Both the position numbers and the translations under genes were made by a program. The notes beneath the pieces are model-generated. The model saw nothing but the letters and a program-made list of their open reading frames with translations, had not been told where the DNA came from and did not search any database. 64,000 nucleotides of DNA from Bostrychus sinensis (lineage: Eukaryota; Chordata; Actinopteri; Gobiiformes; Eleotridae): assembly GCA_020698575.1 (NCBI GenBank), contig CM036255.1:16952001-17016000 (forward strand). The letters run 5' to 3'. How positions within the stretch are numbered: position 1 is the first letter of the stretch; every line of letters starts with the position of its first letter. Below are positions 51,543 to 60,010 of this stretch, piece by piece.

Positions 51543-54500
51543 ATAGCCACATACTTGCACACTTGCGCAACACAGGAGCAGTCTACATCTGTGTAGTAGC
51601 GCTGTCACAGTATGCAGAAATAAAAACACTAAGTTGCATTTTAACCAGGGGAACATTTTTGTCTAGGATTAATAATAAAACTCAAATCTTTTGTGTTGTA
51701 TCCTTTTTCACATTGTTGATTGCCACATAAAAAAAAGCATAATTTAAGACTCCCAAAGCAGTGTATTTACTACAGTCAACAAACAGCCGCAGAGTCCCAC
51801 TGTGCACCAGCCAAAAGTAAAGTAAGTGTTAAGTGACCTTTTTGTGCACATTTAAAAAAAGGAGGAACATCAGGGCAAATAAAGTATAGACTACAGAAAA
51901 GCAGGTAAATCGTAGCATTTTGAGCTTACCACCAACAGGGGTAGCAGACTGAGATCCTGAGCCATAAAGCCCATGGGATGAACGAGGGAAGCAGAGCCCA
52001 GGGAAGGAACAGCAGATTAAACCAATGAATTATGAGCAATATGTGCACAAAAAAGCGTCATGAAGTTACAGCACAGGACAATGAGATTGCATCCTGTCTT
52101 ACCACAAATGAAGGCTTTGTTTAAATGATATATTAGTTACAGCTAGCTACTAAGAACTATGTTTCTACAAAAGACAGAAAAAATACACCAGCTGTGGATG
52201 ATGAGAAAGCGGTGCATGTTGGGACAACTGTCAAAAAATGTATGAAGCAAAGTCTGTTCACAATGACAGAATAAAATAACCATGAAAAAGTAATCTCTCT
52301 CACACTGCAATAAAAGTGTCCGACTCAGCTGCCATTTGTGCTTGACAATTGATTGTCGAGACATTTTCGTCTTCAAAGTCACTTAAAGACACATTCACTT
52401 TGAATGCTGTTTTCTAGCTGGTAGCAAAGCCGTCTGTGCTCAATCATCTGATGTACACGTAGACCTTTTAAGCCAGATCCTAGATGCATGTCTTAAGTTT
52501 TGGATTATTCTAGATTAAGTTAAATGCCAGTCAGAGCCAGGCAAGAGCAGTGGAAAAAAAAACTGTCCACTGTACCATGTTAAGCAATGAGACACAGCAT
52601 GCAAGGCTAAAACAACACACTCCCACATATCTTTACAAAAATACTGTAATCAAAATGGCAGCAATAGCAGGTGGGCCCCCATTCCCACTGTCAAAACAGA
52701 AATACACACACGAACAGAATACCTGGGGTGCAATCGGATTCGTCCGAACCTGAAGGCACAAAAACATTTACATGGAGCGTATCGTCACCTCTGAGGCAAC
52801 AAATAAAAACTCCACCAAACGTGCCACGACACCCTCACCTAAAGCCTTCACACACTATTGAAGATTTTTGTAATGCATTTGGTGGGACAGTTTGCGGGCT
52901 TACGTTGTGACTGGGACACCATCTTTGATCGGCTGCGTCCTCGCGCGTCCACTTGACTGGACATACTGCCCGCTGTGGACAGGGGCTGTTTGGTTCGTAC
53001 ACGTCCTAAAATGTCCAAACATAAAAATTATTAATATATGTTTTTGACATTGATTCAAAATACACCCAAGCTAACAGAGCTAGTCCAAGAAAGGTTTGCA
53101 CCACTCTTAAGCTCAGAATCTACAGCTCAAATCTGCGGTTTCCCTCACGCTGCCATTTCTACAGACCAAAGCACCTTTAGATGTAATATACACTCAGGGA
53201 TGGCACTTCAGTGGATTAGTGGATAAGACTTACTAAAAATCTCTATTTAAATAATAATAAATAATATTACTTAGTACAATTTGAATCATGGCTATTTAGA
53301 TTAATACGCGAGTTATTAACATTTCTTTAAAGCTTACTGATGATAAAGAGTTTGCATCCATGAGTGTATGTCCAACCAAAACGTCCCTAACATGCTCATA
53401 CACACTTCAACCTAACTACAGTCTTACCATTGTCTGAACTGGTCCCTATGGACAAAAGAAAGATTGGGCAGTAAATTAAATTATCTGAATCCTATACATT
53501 TATTAAAATGCACATCTGCATATATTGTAAAACACTGTCAATTTATCAAACAAAGTCAGTACATGGTAGTTAATTATGCTGTTAATTATTGAGAACAAAA
53601 TGTATATTTAGTTACATGCAAAAATGGTAGAAGATGATTTTTTTGTTTCATTAAAATGTAATAAAAACACTGTGATGAAATGACTTGAAATTCATTGACA
53701 GAAGGGGGCGCTGTGGGCCCTTACACTGCAACGGCATATGGTAGAAATGGACTGAGAAAGGAATAGGAAAAAACAGAACAGAAAAAAGAAAAATATGTAT
53801 TTGTATCGTGAGATGATCTTACCATCCGTTTTATCAGAGGCATCATCTTTAGAAGCAGAGAAGCACAGGGTAAAGCAAGAAAAACAACCAAGGTAATGGA
53901 AACAGGGGAAATATGAAGAGTATGACATCAAAATCAGTAAAAGAAAGAAAAGGAAAATATTAACAGAAAAGGTAAAAGCAGAAAAAGGGGACAAAATATA
54001 GAGAGGAAAAGAAAGAAGAAAAGAAAGGAGCATGTTCATTAGTATACAAATATCTTTCACACAGATCCATGCAGAGGCAATGCTTAAAAACATTTATCTA
54101 CTGAACATGCATAAACGCTGTTGGGGTACATTCAGATGAGCAGGCGAAAGGAGAGAGAGGAAGAAATGTGGTCAGTCCAAGCACAGTGCGTTTGATACTT
54201 TGACTTGTATCGATGTGGCTTTGACTTGCTAGTGTTGTTTATTCAGAAACTACCTAACCCTGACATTCTGCTGATGTCTGCTGCTGACCGGGCCCTTACC
54301 CAGAGAGGAGTAGGAGCCAGCAGGCAGACGGCTTGCTCCCCCGGACTGTCCGATGTGCCGATGCTTAGCGACTGCCGCTGCGTTTACGTCCACATCGCTA
54401 CGGGAACGCTGGAGGGCGGCTGAAGACAACCCGCCCTTTGAACCCGCAGGGACTGATGGGAAAGGAGGGGTGTTTTGGGAGGTGATGAAGGGATAGATAT

Positions 54501-57500
54501 ACACTATACAGCACAAGACATGCATGCACCACAATATACAAACAGATACTACCCACATGACAAAGCACCATGAGGAGGTCCAGTACTGGTCAAAGGCAGA
54601 GTTGAATGATGGGAAATGGCTTTTATGGATATTTTGTTGTGTGTTTGCACAGGAGCAAGTGAGAGCTATAATAAAGCAGTGGGAGTGTGTATAATGTGCA
54701 ACATGTCTTATGTGCTTGTTTGTTGACTATTGTGACTCACCTCGGCCTGGAGCTGCTGACCACTTTGAAGATAAAGGACGACTGAAGAGAAAATAAAATG
54801 TAGGTCAAGATAACAGATATGTAATGATGAGCATATCTGGGTAAAAATGAATGAAATATCCAAAACTAACAATCTAAACATGGAGTTATAAGTCTGTTTA
54901 AATACAGACATAAAGTGTGTTAGTTACTTGAGGCTCTCCTGAGATGAGGATGAGGAGCGGTCACTCTGAGGAAGTGAGGCCACGCTGCCAGAGCTTTTCA
55001 GGTAGGACTGAAGGGTCTTTTGGTAGGATGGCTCTAGAGAGTTGTACAGAGCATCGGCTTCTGCTGGAAAATGGTTCCTCAGACCCCAGTAGGCCCTAAA
55101 GGACAGAGCAGAGAGGAGGTTAGTCTAATTGTAATTATTAAAACTAATTTGTCTGGATATTTCTTAGCACAAGTCACAAAGTGATGGATAGCGCTACTTT
55201 TCTTTCAGATGATATAATTTTGTATAAATCTTACTTGCGAGCTTCCACTCTGGCTTCAGAGTCAGCATCTCGAATTCCCTTCTTAATGCTTTCAACCAGA
55301 ACTGCTGTGTGTCTGTGTGTGTGAGAAAGAGGAAAGATGGACGTCTAAAACAGGCTTGCAGAAAAGGGCTGCACTACATTAATATGAGAACGTAGTAATA
55401 AAAGTAGTAGTCAGTGAGTCCTTACCTCTCTAGAGAGTGTGTTTGCCATTCTTGTAGAAGAAGGTCTAAGAAATCATAACAGCGCCTGAAAAAAAAACAC
55501 AAGTTAATATTTTTATGTAAGTTTGTTTAGTTTTTTTTAAAGTGAGATACATTAAAGAAAGATTTATCTCACCGTCTGACAGCCACAGACTTTGATGTGC
55601 AGTTACTAGTTATCAAAGGAATGAGTCGAGGTACATGAGTGTGCTGATGGGTAGAAAAGGCAGAGGGTCAGCAAACAGCACAGGTAGTAAGATCATATCC
55701 TCGAGCGGCCATTGGGTATCAGACAGATAACTCACCCGAATGATAATGCGTAATGGCCGCCACACCAGAGGTGGCCATGACTTTGGCACAGTTTGGTATG
55801 AGGTTGAATAGGACTGGGACAATGGCTTCTGCTCCATGGTCAAATTTGTTCCCCAGCACCGATGAAAGGTGACTATAAAAACAAAATTATATTTTACACG
55901 ACAGTTCCTAAATGTTGCCTTCTCAGACACCTACTGGCTTATAAGACTTACGCCACAGTAATGCAGGCCTCTCTAACTACTTGAGATCTCAGATCTTTAG
56001 CTGAGAGTTTGAAGGCTCCATCCAGGAGCCGTAAGTGCTGGTAGAAACAGTCATAGCTGGCTGCACCAGCAACCAACAAGGAGCGAATTTTTTTCAGCTG
56101 TAAAACACAACCATGACAAGCAGAAAATTAAACAATTGATCATTGTGCATAAAATGCCAATTTGAATAATATAAAATGCACTGACAGCATTTGCTCTTTG
56201 GTCCCAGTCGTGTTTGTCATCAGAGCAGACCTCTCGGATTTTATTAAGGTTATCTTCAAGGTCCCTTGTTGAATAAATCTAGATAAAAGAGATTAAAAAT
56301 ATTAAGTTCAAAACAAACTATACACTTAATTTATTGCTGTAATAAATTTAGTTTACCTGCACAGTAGGGACGTCTGTAAAGGCTCTAATAAAGTCCTCTT
56401 CATCAACAGCACCAGCACTTTCTTTGGATACTACAAAAATCAAAGCGTGAAATAAAAGCTGTGTTTAATAGTTAAGGATTTTTGCCCTGCTTGTCTTTGT
56501 GATTTTGGTTTAATTCAAAAAATATTTTAATGCGCCCAGACACATGCACTTCAGCTGTTAGGAGCAGACTGTGTCTATAATGGACTTCCTGACAGTAACG
56601 AGCATGTCAATCATGTTTCTCAAGGGACTTAAGGCTCTGTGAATCACAATAATAAACCAAGACAACAGCAGCTCCTCAGAAAAATTTAATTATCAAAAAT
56701 GATCAAATCATATAAAACCAGTTAAACAGCATGGGATTCAAAATTAATTTATAACCAGGTTTAGAGAAAGCAAAGGTAAAATGTGAATCATTTACCTATA
56801 AATTTACAATATAAATAGAAAGTTCCATATGGTATTGTGTTTGAAGAAATCTGCAGCACTGCATTGACAAACAAAAACACTAGAAATGAAGTAATTTATT
56901 AAAATATTCATATTAATAGATAAAAAGTATTAAAAATTTCAGCTGATTTTTCTTTTGGTTTTGTGTTTACATTTTAAATATGTATCTGTTAATCTGATTG
57001 TATGCACACAGTCCAATTGTCAATCTCTTCCCATTTTATAACTTACGTTAGACTCAGCAACTTACAATACATATAAAAACAACTCAGACAAACAATTCAT
57101 GGAACATGGAATACTTTACACATTACACATACAGAGATTTTCAAAACTGACTGCTACTGCTAAAACTCAAATGTTGGTCTTTTGTCTCTTGCCAAAGTGT
57201 GTGGGAGTCTTGTCATCTCCATGTAAACACTCACAATAAAGCTTCATGCCTTCAAGATAAACTAGTCTCATACATAACACAACATAGTTATTTGAAGAAA
57301 AGGTTAGTCTTTTTTCAACTTAACCAGCCCAAGGTTATGGATTTGTCCATTAATACCCAGAATACCCCTGACATCTGCTTCTCCACAATCAATAAGACTG
57401 TACTGATTCAAGCTACAACCTCATCTTGTGTTTCCACTAAAGAGAGCAACATCCAGCTACTATACTAGTGTGCATGTAGGGACTGTATATATTATTGCTG

Positions 57501-59686
57501 ACAAAGACAGATGAGCTACAGTAGTGGGCAGAGTGCACCATGATAAAAACATAGCTTTACCATCGACATAGCGAGCAAATCAATATGCACAAAAAAGGAG
57601 TAAACAAAACACTCAGGCCTCTCTCAGCAGGTAGTTTAAAATACTTCACTTCAAAGGCAAGAGCTGAGTTGACCACAGTTATAAAGGTGTTAACATGAAC
57701 GCAGTATATATGTTAATCTGTTAATTTAAAATGAGCATTTTCCTATAATTTGTCTTTGAATATCTTTAAAACCAGTCACACTACAGAACAAAGAATAGCA
57801 TAGCTAATATTCATGCTTTCATTTAATTAAAAAGGTTTAACTGGAGAATTCTGCCATAGCAAAATACAACTTAGATTTTAATTGGGTTAGGCAAGTTTAC
57901 AGCTTAGATTAAACCTATAACAATTTTATATATATTTTTTATTTGACCTTTATTTAACCAGAAAAGTCCCACTGGGATTATAAATCTCTTTCTTGAGGGA
58001 GAAAGAATAGGAAATAACCTAAAAACAGAGCCAATTGAATGTTTCTAATTCAAGCTTTTTTAAAATGGCTTCAAACTAGGCTTTTGGAAAAAAAACTGTT
58101 TAGTATTAAGTAGAGCTGACAGCCTTTGGTCACTTAATTAATTAATTGGTCAATAAGGTCTTGGTCGACTAAAATTTTATTGGTCAGTTAGGCCATCCAT
58201 TCTTTGCAAAGCTGGTATAATTTATTACTTTCTTTTAATTTTATTTAAGATAGCATAGATGATTTTAAATAACAATATATTTCATAGCCATCATTTCTAA
58301 ATCTTTTAATCAACTTATTGATGTAAAGTCACTTGTTTGTGTAAGATTCTTGCAAGTCTCCCACATATTCTTGATTTTGGTCGATTAATTGCTGTACTGA
58401 GCATACCTTCGGTCGACTAACAATTTCATTGGTCAGCTACAGTCCTAGTTTTAAGATGTGCTGTAAATTGTTCCAGGTTGAAGTCGGCAAAATATTACAA
58501 TGTTGTTTTCCCACCTTAAGTGTGCCCTTAGTGACCATAGTGGTCAAAGTTTCTGGTGTGCACTTAACATTGTATTCTCTAAAATCCTTAAAAATAAAGA
58601 CTATATTTCAGACACATGATTCTTATTAAAATACGCTAATGAGTGATTAAACAATTTTTCTTAAATACAAAAAAATCCTATTTAGTTTGTGTTTTCAGTA
58701 AATCTAATTTAAATACCTAGCTTGCCACCAGTTGCACTGGGCCTGCGTGCAGCTGACTCTGCTGGCTTCTTGGGAACTTTTGGGACCTTGAAGGCAGCTT
58801 GAGCCGAGGAAGAGCGACTCCCATCCACACTGTCATCGTCATCAAAACTACGATCTGAAAGAGAGACCAGAGAGTGGTTTATTTTTCATACACTAAGCAA
58901 TAAAACTTCACTGGTGTATCACCTTTACAATAACACAATTCAAAATCTTTATTCAAACGTGACAACAACAAAGCACAAGAAAGTATTGCAATTTTCTTTC
59001 CATGTTGCCCTCTGAGTGTGATGGGCAGAAGGCAATAAAACAGAAGAGTTACAAGAAGGAGGATGCAGCCTTCAGAGAGCTAGGTCAGGAATTACTTAAT
59101 CAATACTAATTACACACTCACACACCACGTAGGATTTTAAAGAGCAAAAACACACTAATCACTTGGTCCACTCAGACAGCTGGTGACTGACAGTCTATGC
59201 AGACTTTCATTCTACAAACTAGCTAACATTTAGCTCACTCGAAAGCAAATACTAATAAAAGGATACTAGTAAAGCAGGGATGTCACTTCAGATGGACACT
59301 TGTGGAAGATAATGTGAGGAAGAAAAGGCAGAACCACAAAAGCTAAGTTTTAGCAAATCAATTACATGACAAAAAATGCATATGTACTGTCGTTGCTCTG
59401 ACAACCAGCGATGAAATGCGCCAAAGCCACCACCCTACACCTTGACTCACATCAATTTACTTTTCCACACACAATGCAAAAACAGTAACCGGCCTTAACA
59501 TGTGCAACATAAACGTCATAGGTTTTGTCATTCTTGCAAAATAGCATCTGGCTCAGGAAATAACAAGTGGAAAGCTAAACAATAGCAATACCACATGTTG
59601 AGTGCAAAAACACAGATATCGACAACACACCCATGTCCATCCCTGCACTCACAGTCACAGATGCGCTGGCAGATAAGTCGTCGCAT
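37605..59686 (-). CDS. clasp2: CLIP-associating protein 2, gamma-type transcript; one frame-breaking base in exon 6
   Basis: CLASP2 is a microtubule plus-end protein that promotes rescue and tethers microtubules at the cortex, kinetochores and Golgi. Core exons: 59686-59653, 58854-58717, 56430-56357, 56278-56186, 56097-55952, 55872-55736, 55643-55573, 55485-55426, 55312-55235, 55095-54928, 54781-54741, 54452-54300, 53846-53823, 53445-53428, 53005-52904, 50147-49974, 47949-47842, 46075-45969, 45697-45542, 45175-45084, 45009-44946, 43761-43598, 43181-43103, 41952-41809, 41724-41581, 41493-41387, 41304-41163, 39003-38814, 38729-38536, 38456-38328, 38201-37995, 37891-37775, 37682-37605: about 1243 residues. 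Domains: TOG2 about 62-290 (EEDFIRAFTDVP); Ser/Arg-rich linker with SRIP motifs near 484 and 507 (EB1 binding); TOG3 about 625-855 (VFSMFLETLVDF); C-terminal CLIP-interacting domain about 1003-1218. LNRPLSSKWSAAPG and FDYDTENMNSEDIY favour CLASP2 over CLASP1. Exon 55872-55736 has one surplus base. TOG1 exons of the longer form are not in the window. Confidence 0.95.
39557..40795. mobile_element. Non-autonomous DNA transposon interrupted by a second element (clasp2 intron)
   Basis: The left end, AAAGGGGCTCTATTGCAC, and the right end, GCATAATATGGGCCCTTT, are diverged inverted partners. The adjoining interiors (for example ACCATGTTTTAATGTTG and AAAACATAAGATGCTGATC) match a very common fish element as I remember it. 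Only about 360 bp on the left and 160 bp on the right belong to it; the middle is the Harbinger-like insertion. Confidence 0.65.
39914..40635. mobile_element. PIF/Harbinger-like element, 722 bp, TTA target duplication, nested
   Basis: The termini AGGCCTCGATACACCAAGGC and GCCTTGGTGTATGGAGGCCT are inverted repeats with one mismatch over 20 bases. TTA trinucleotides flank both sides (39911-39913 and 40636-40638), the target size and preference of PIF/Harbinger. The GC-rich interior has no recognisable transposase. Confidence 0.8.
44383..44442 (-). CDS. clasp2: clasp2 candidate cassette exon, 60 bp, before TOG3 core
   Basis: Between core exons ending DPHSK and starting VFSMF lies a 60-bp segment with a TTTCAG acceptor and an AAG/GTACTG donor. 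It is open in phase 0 at both ends and encodes 20 residues beginning RDSSRAYSTAE and ending ASFK. The serine-rich sequence and correct phase support a regulated exon. Human use is not certain to me. Confidence 0.65.
45835..45858 (-). CDS. clasp2: clasp2 24-nt microexon LLGDMRSK
   Basis: A 24-bp exon with CAG acceptor and GTCAGC donor sits between core exons ending ADAL and starting KKPARRR. It is phase 0 on both sides and adds LLGDMRSK. I recall an optional LLGD-type insert at this point in mammalian CLASP isoforms, which supports it. Confidence 0.75.
46523..46585 (-). CDS. clasp2: clasp2 candidate cassette exon, 63 bp
   Basis: The exon has a TTGCAG acceptor and a GTGAAG donor and fits phase 1 to phase 1. 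It joins SFTPL to GSGFGISQSS through a 21-residue insert containing RSYSRSTGALHTPDAFG. Skipping it also gives a continuous frame close to the usual CLASP2 sequence, so it is probably optional. Confidence 0.6.
46622..46650. repeat. (CA)n microsatellite
   Basis: A CA dinucleotide run just upstream, in transcript terms, of the 63-bp clasp2 cassette exon; in the transcript it becomes a TG-type repeat near that acceptor. Confidence 0.9.
46775..47464 (+). mobile_element. Tc1-like transposon, internally deleted (clasp2 intron)
   Basis: The left end reads TACAGTCATATCCAAAAGTT, and the reverse complement of the right end reads TACAGTCATATGCAAAGGTT. Similarity continues inward for about 70 bp with TGCATAATA-TTTACT blocks. 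TA flanks both sides. The element is about 690 bp, against roughly 1.6 kb for an intact copy. Confidence 0.85.
47153..47375 (+). pseudogene. Tc1 transposase N-terminal relic
   Basis: An ATG at 47153 opens MARCGRPRKIPERQVRNGEP and meets a stop after 21 codons. Another frame continues with TTHRSPPKTYKII-like and ITSKDLQDHPAADGVSVH-type sequence, then TIQSTLHKEQLYKK. These are pieces of the DNA-binding region of Tc1 transposases. The catalytic domain is absent. Confidence 0.7.
49268..49315 (-). CDS. clasp2: clasp2 candidate cassette exon, 48 bp, between the two SxIP motifs
   Basis: With the acceptor CACCAG and donor GAG/GTAAGG, the exon is 48 bp, phase 1 to 1, and encodes APSSLSSSIYNGASRG. Inclusion would add 16 residues between the two EB1-binding SRIP motifs, which lie in the exons on either side. 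The acceptor lies behind a C-rich tract (plus-strand G-tract at 49318-49342). A second AG ten bases inside would give an out-of-frame 38-bp version. Confidence 0.65.
50599..50624. repeat. (AT)n microsatellite, left half
   Basis: A dinucleotide run directly abutting the left end of the transposon at 50625. Together with 51497-51540 it probably formed one longer array before the insertion. Confidence 0.9.
50625..51496. mobile_element. Non-autonomous DNA transposon inserted in a TA microsatellite
   Basis: The ends TAGTGCTGTCAATCGATTAA and, reversed from the right, TAGGGCTGTCTGCGTTAACG form imperfect inverted repeats. The subterminal region is packed with ATTAATC/GATTAAT palindromes (50641-50700 and 51422-51480), the signature of a very common fish element. 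TA repeats abut both ends. No transposase is seen. Confidence 0.8.
51497..51540. repeat. (AT)n microsatellite, right half
   Basis: A perfect AT dinucleotide run of about 44 bases at the right border of the transposon. Confidence 0.95.
51930..51956 (-). CDS. clasp2: clasp2 27-nt microexon
   Basis: The exon has a GGCTCAG acceptor and a GTG/GTAAGC donor, is 27 bp long and phase 1 to 1. It inserts RSQSATPVG between MVSQSQ and GSRSGSPGR. CLASP1, as I remember it, reads SQSQRSRSANPAGAGSRS at this place, which closely resembles the included form here. Confidence 0.75.
52723..52749 (-). CDS. clasp2: clasp2 second candidate 27-nt microexon
   Basis: Another 27-bp segment with CTTCAG acceptor and CAG/GTATTC donor, phase 1 to 1, encoding SDESDCTP flanked by shared codons. 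It fits the same joint as the microexon at 51930-51956 and could be used alone or with it. Protein-level support is weaker because I recognise no mammalian counterpart. Confidence 0.5.
53428..53846 (-). CDS. clasp2: clasp2 paired 18-nt and 24-nt microexons
   Basis: Two tiny exons, 53846-53823 (24 bp) and 53445-53428 (18 bp), both phase 1 to 1, encode DDASDKTD and GTSSDNG joined to RVRTKQPL. Human CLASP2, from memory, reads EDTSDKLDGTASEDGRVRAK here, so both are real and can be included together. Either could be skipped without loss of frame. Confidence 0.8.
55736..55872 (-). CDS. clasp2: clasp2 exon 6 (TOG2) with a one-base frame shift
   Basis: Both splice sites are good and their phases are fixed by the neighbours (ACT GTG GC before, CAC ACT CAT after), which requires 136 bp. 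The exon is 137 bp. Translation follows CLASP2 up to SGVAAI, and the last codons read RIIIR only in the next frame, so the surplus base lies around 55751-55754. As written, the next exon hits a stop (TAG) within about 15 codons. All other exons are intact, so an assembly or sequencing error is the simplest explanation; a recent allele is possible. Confidence 0.8.
57941..58006. repeat. Fragment of a common fish interspersed repeat
   Basis: The stretch with TTTATTTAACCAGAAAAGTC, CCCACTGGGATTATAAATCTC and CTTGAGGGAGA matches, as I remember it, a very widespread teleost repeat. The family class is not certain. Confidence 0.5.
58111..58448. mobile_element. MITE with TTGGTCGACTAA-type internal repeats
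   Basis: The left end TAGAGCTGACAG and the reversed right end CTAGGACTGTAGCTGAC are weak inverted partners. The inner segments TTGGTCGACTAAAATTTTAT and GGTCGACTAACAATTTCATT are repeats of each other. It is non-coding and hAT-like by resemblance only. Confidence 0.55.
59653..59686 (-). CDS. clasp2: clasp2 alternative first exon (gamma-type N-terminus)
   Basis: The short exon encodes MRRLICQRICD plus one base and ends in a strong donor, T followed by GTGAGT. Splicing to the acceptor at 58854 gives MRRLICQRICDYRSFDDDD. From memory the human CLASP2 gamma start is nearly identical (MRRLICKRICDY), so the ATG at 59686 is the conserved start of the isoform that lacks TOG1. Confidence 0.85.
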
Positions 59687-59699
59687 GCTTCTGGGAGGG

Positions 59700-60010
59700 C
59701 GTGGTATTGAGGCACCCCCCTATTTTTAGGAGCTGTACCCCAACAAGAAACATACAAACACGTCACAGGTTCCTCATAGTGGGGCTCAGTCTTCACACAC
59801 CCCTTGCATTGCTGCTCGAACACCCCTCCACCCATTCAAGTGCCGGCATTTTCTTTCTCTCTCTTGCATCCCTCCCTCTCTCCCTCACTCAAGTCAGCAT
59901 CTCTGCTCCTGTTCTCAGCAGCCTCACAGCCAATCAGATCGCAGGTGACATCATAGTGTGCAGCCAGTGCGGAGGCAGCAGCACTATGAATGTGAATGCG
60001 CGACTGGAGA
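59700..60010 (-). promoter_or_regulatory. clasp2: Putative internal promoter of clasp2 gamma
   Basis: The sequence just upstream of the gamma first exon contains pyrimidine-rich initiator-like tracts and a CCAAT box in AGCCAATCAG near 59928-59937, with a local CpG rise around 59990-60010. Its position fits an internal promoter. The exact start site cannot be set. Confidence 0.45.

Larger units (their letters stand above)
56431..58716. other. clasp2 intron upstream of the TOG2 exons
   Basis: A 2.3-kb intron. Apart from the repeat at 57941-58006 and the MITE at 58111-58448, I see no recognisable feature. The open frame at 57199-57468 (+) has no family resemblance. Confidence 0.5.

Noticed and set aside
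54741..54762. 22-bp clasp2 exon starting at TGGTCAGC
   Set aside because: Its length does not fit the neighbouring phases; the acceptor at 54781 gives 41 bp and restores NRPLSSKWSAAPGR.
37605..59686. Assignment to clasp1
   Set aside because: Segments such as NRPLSSKW, ITVAHLSSVL, MNSEDIYSSLKG and the C-terminus fit CLASP2, and ubp1 synteny agrees.
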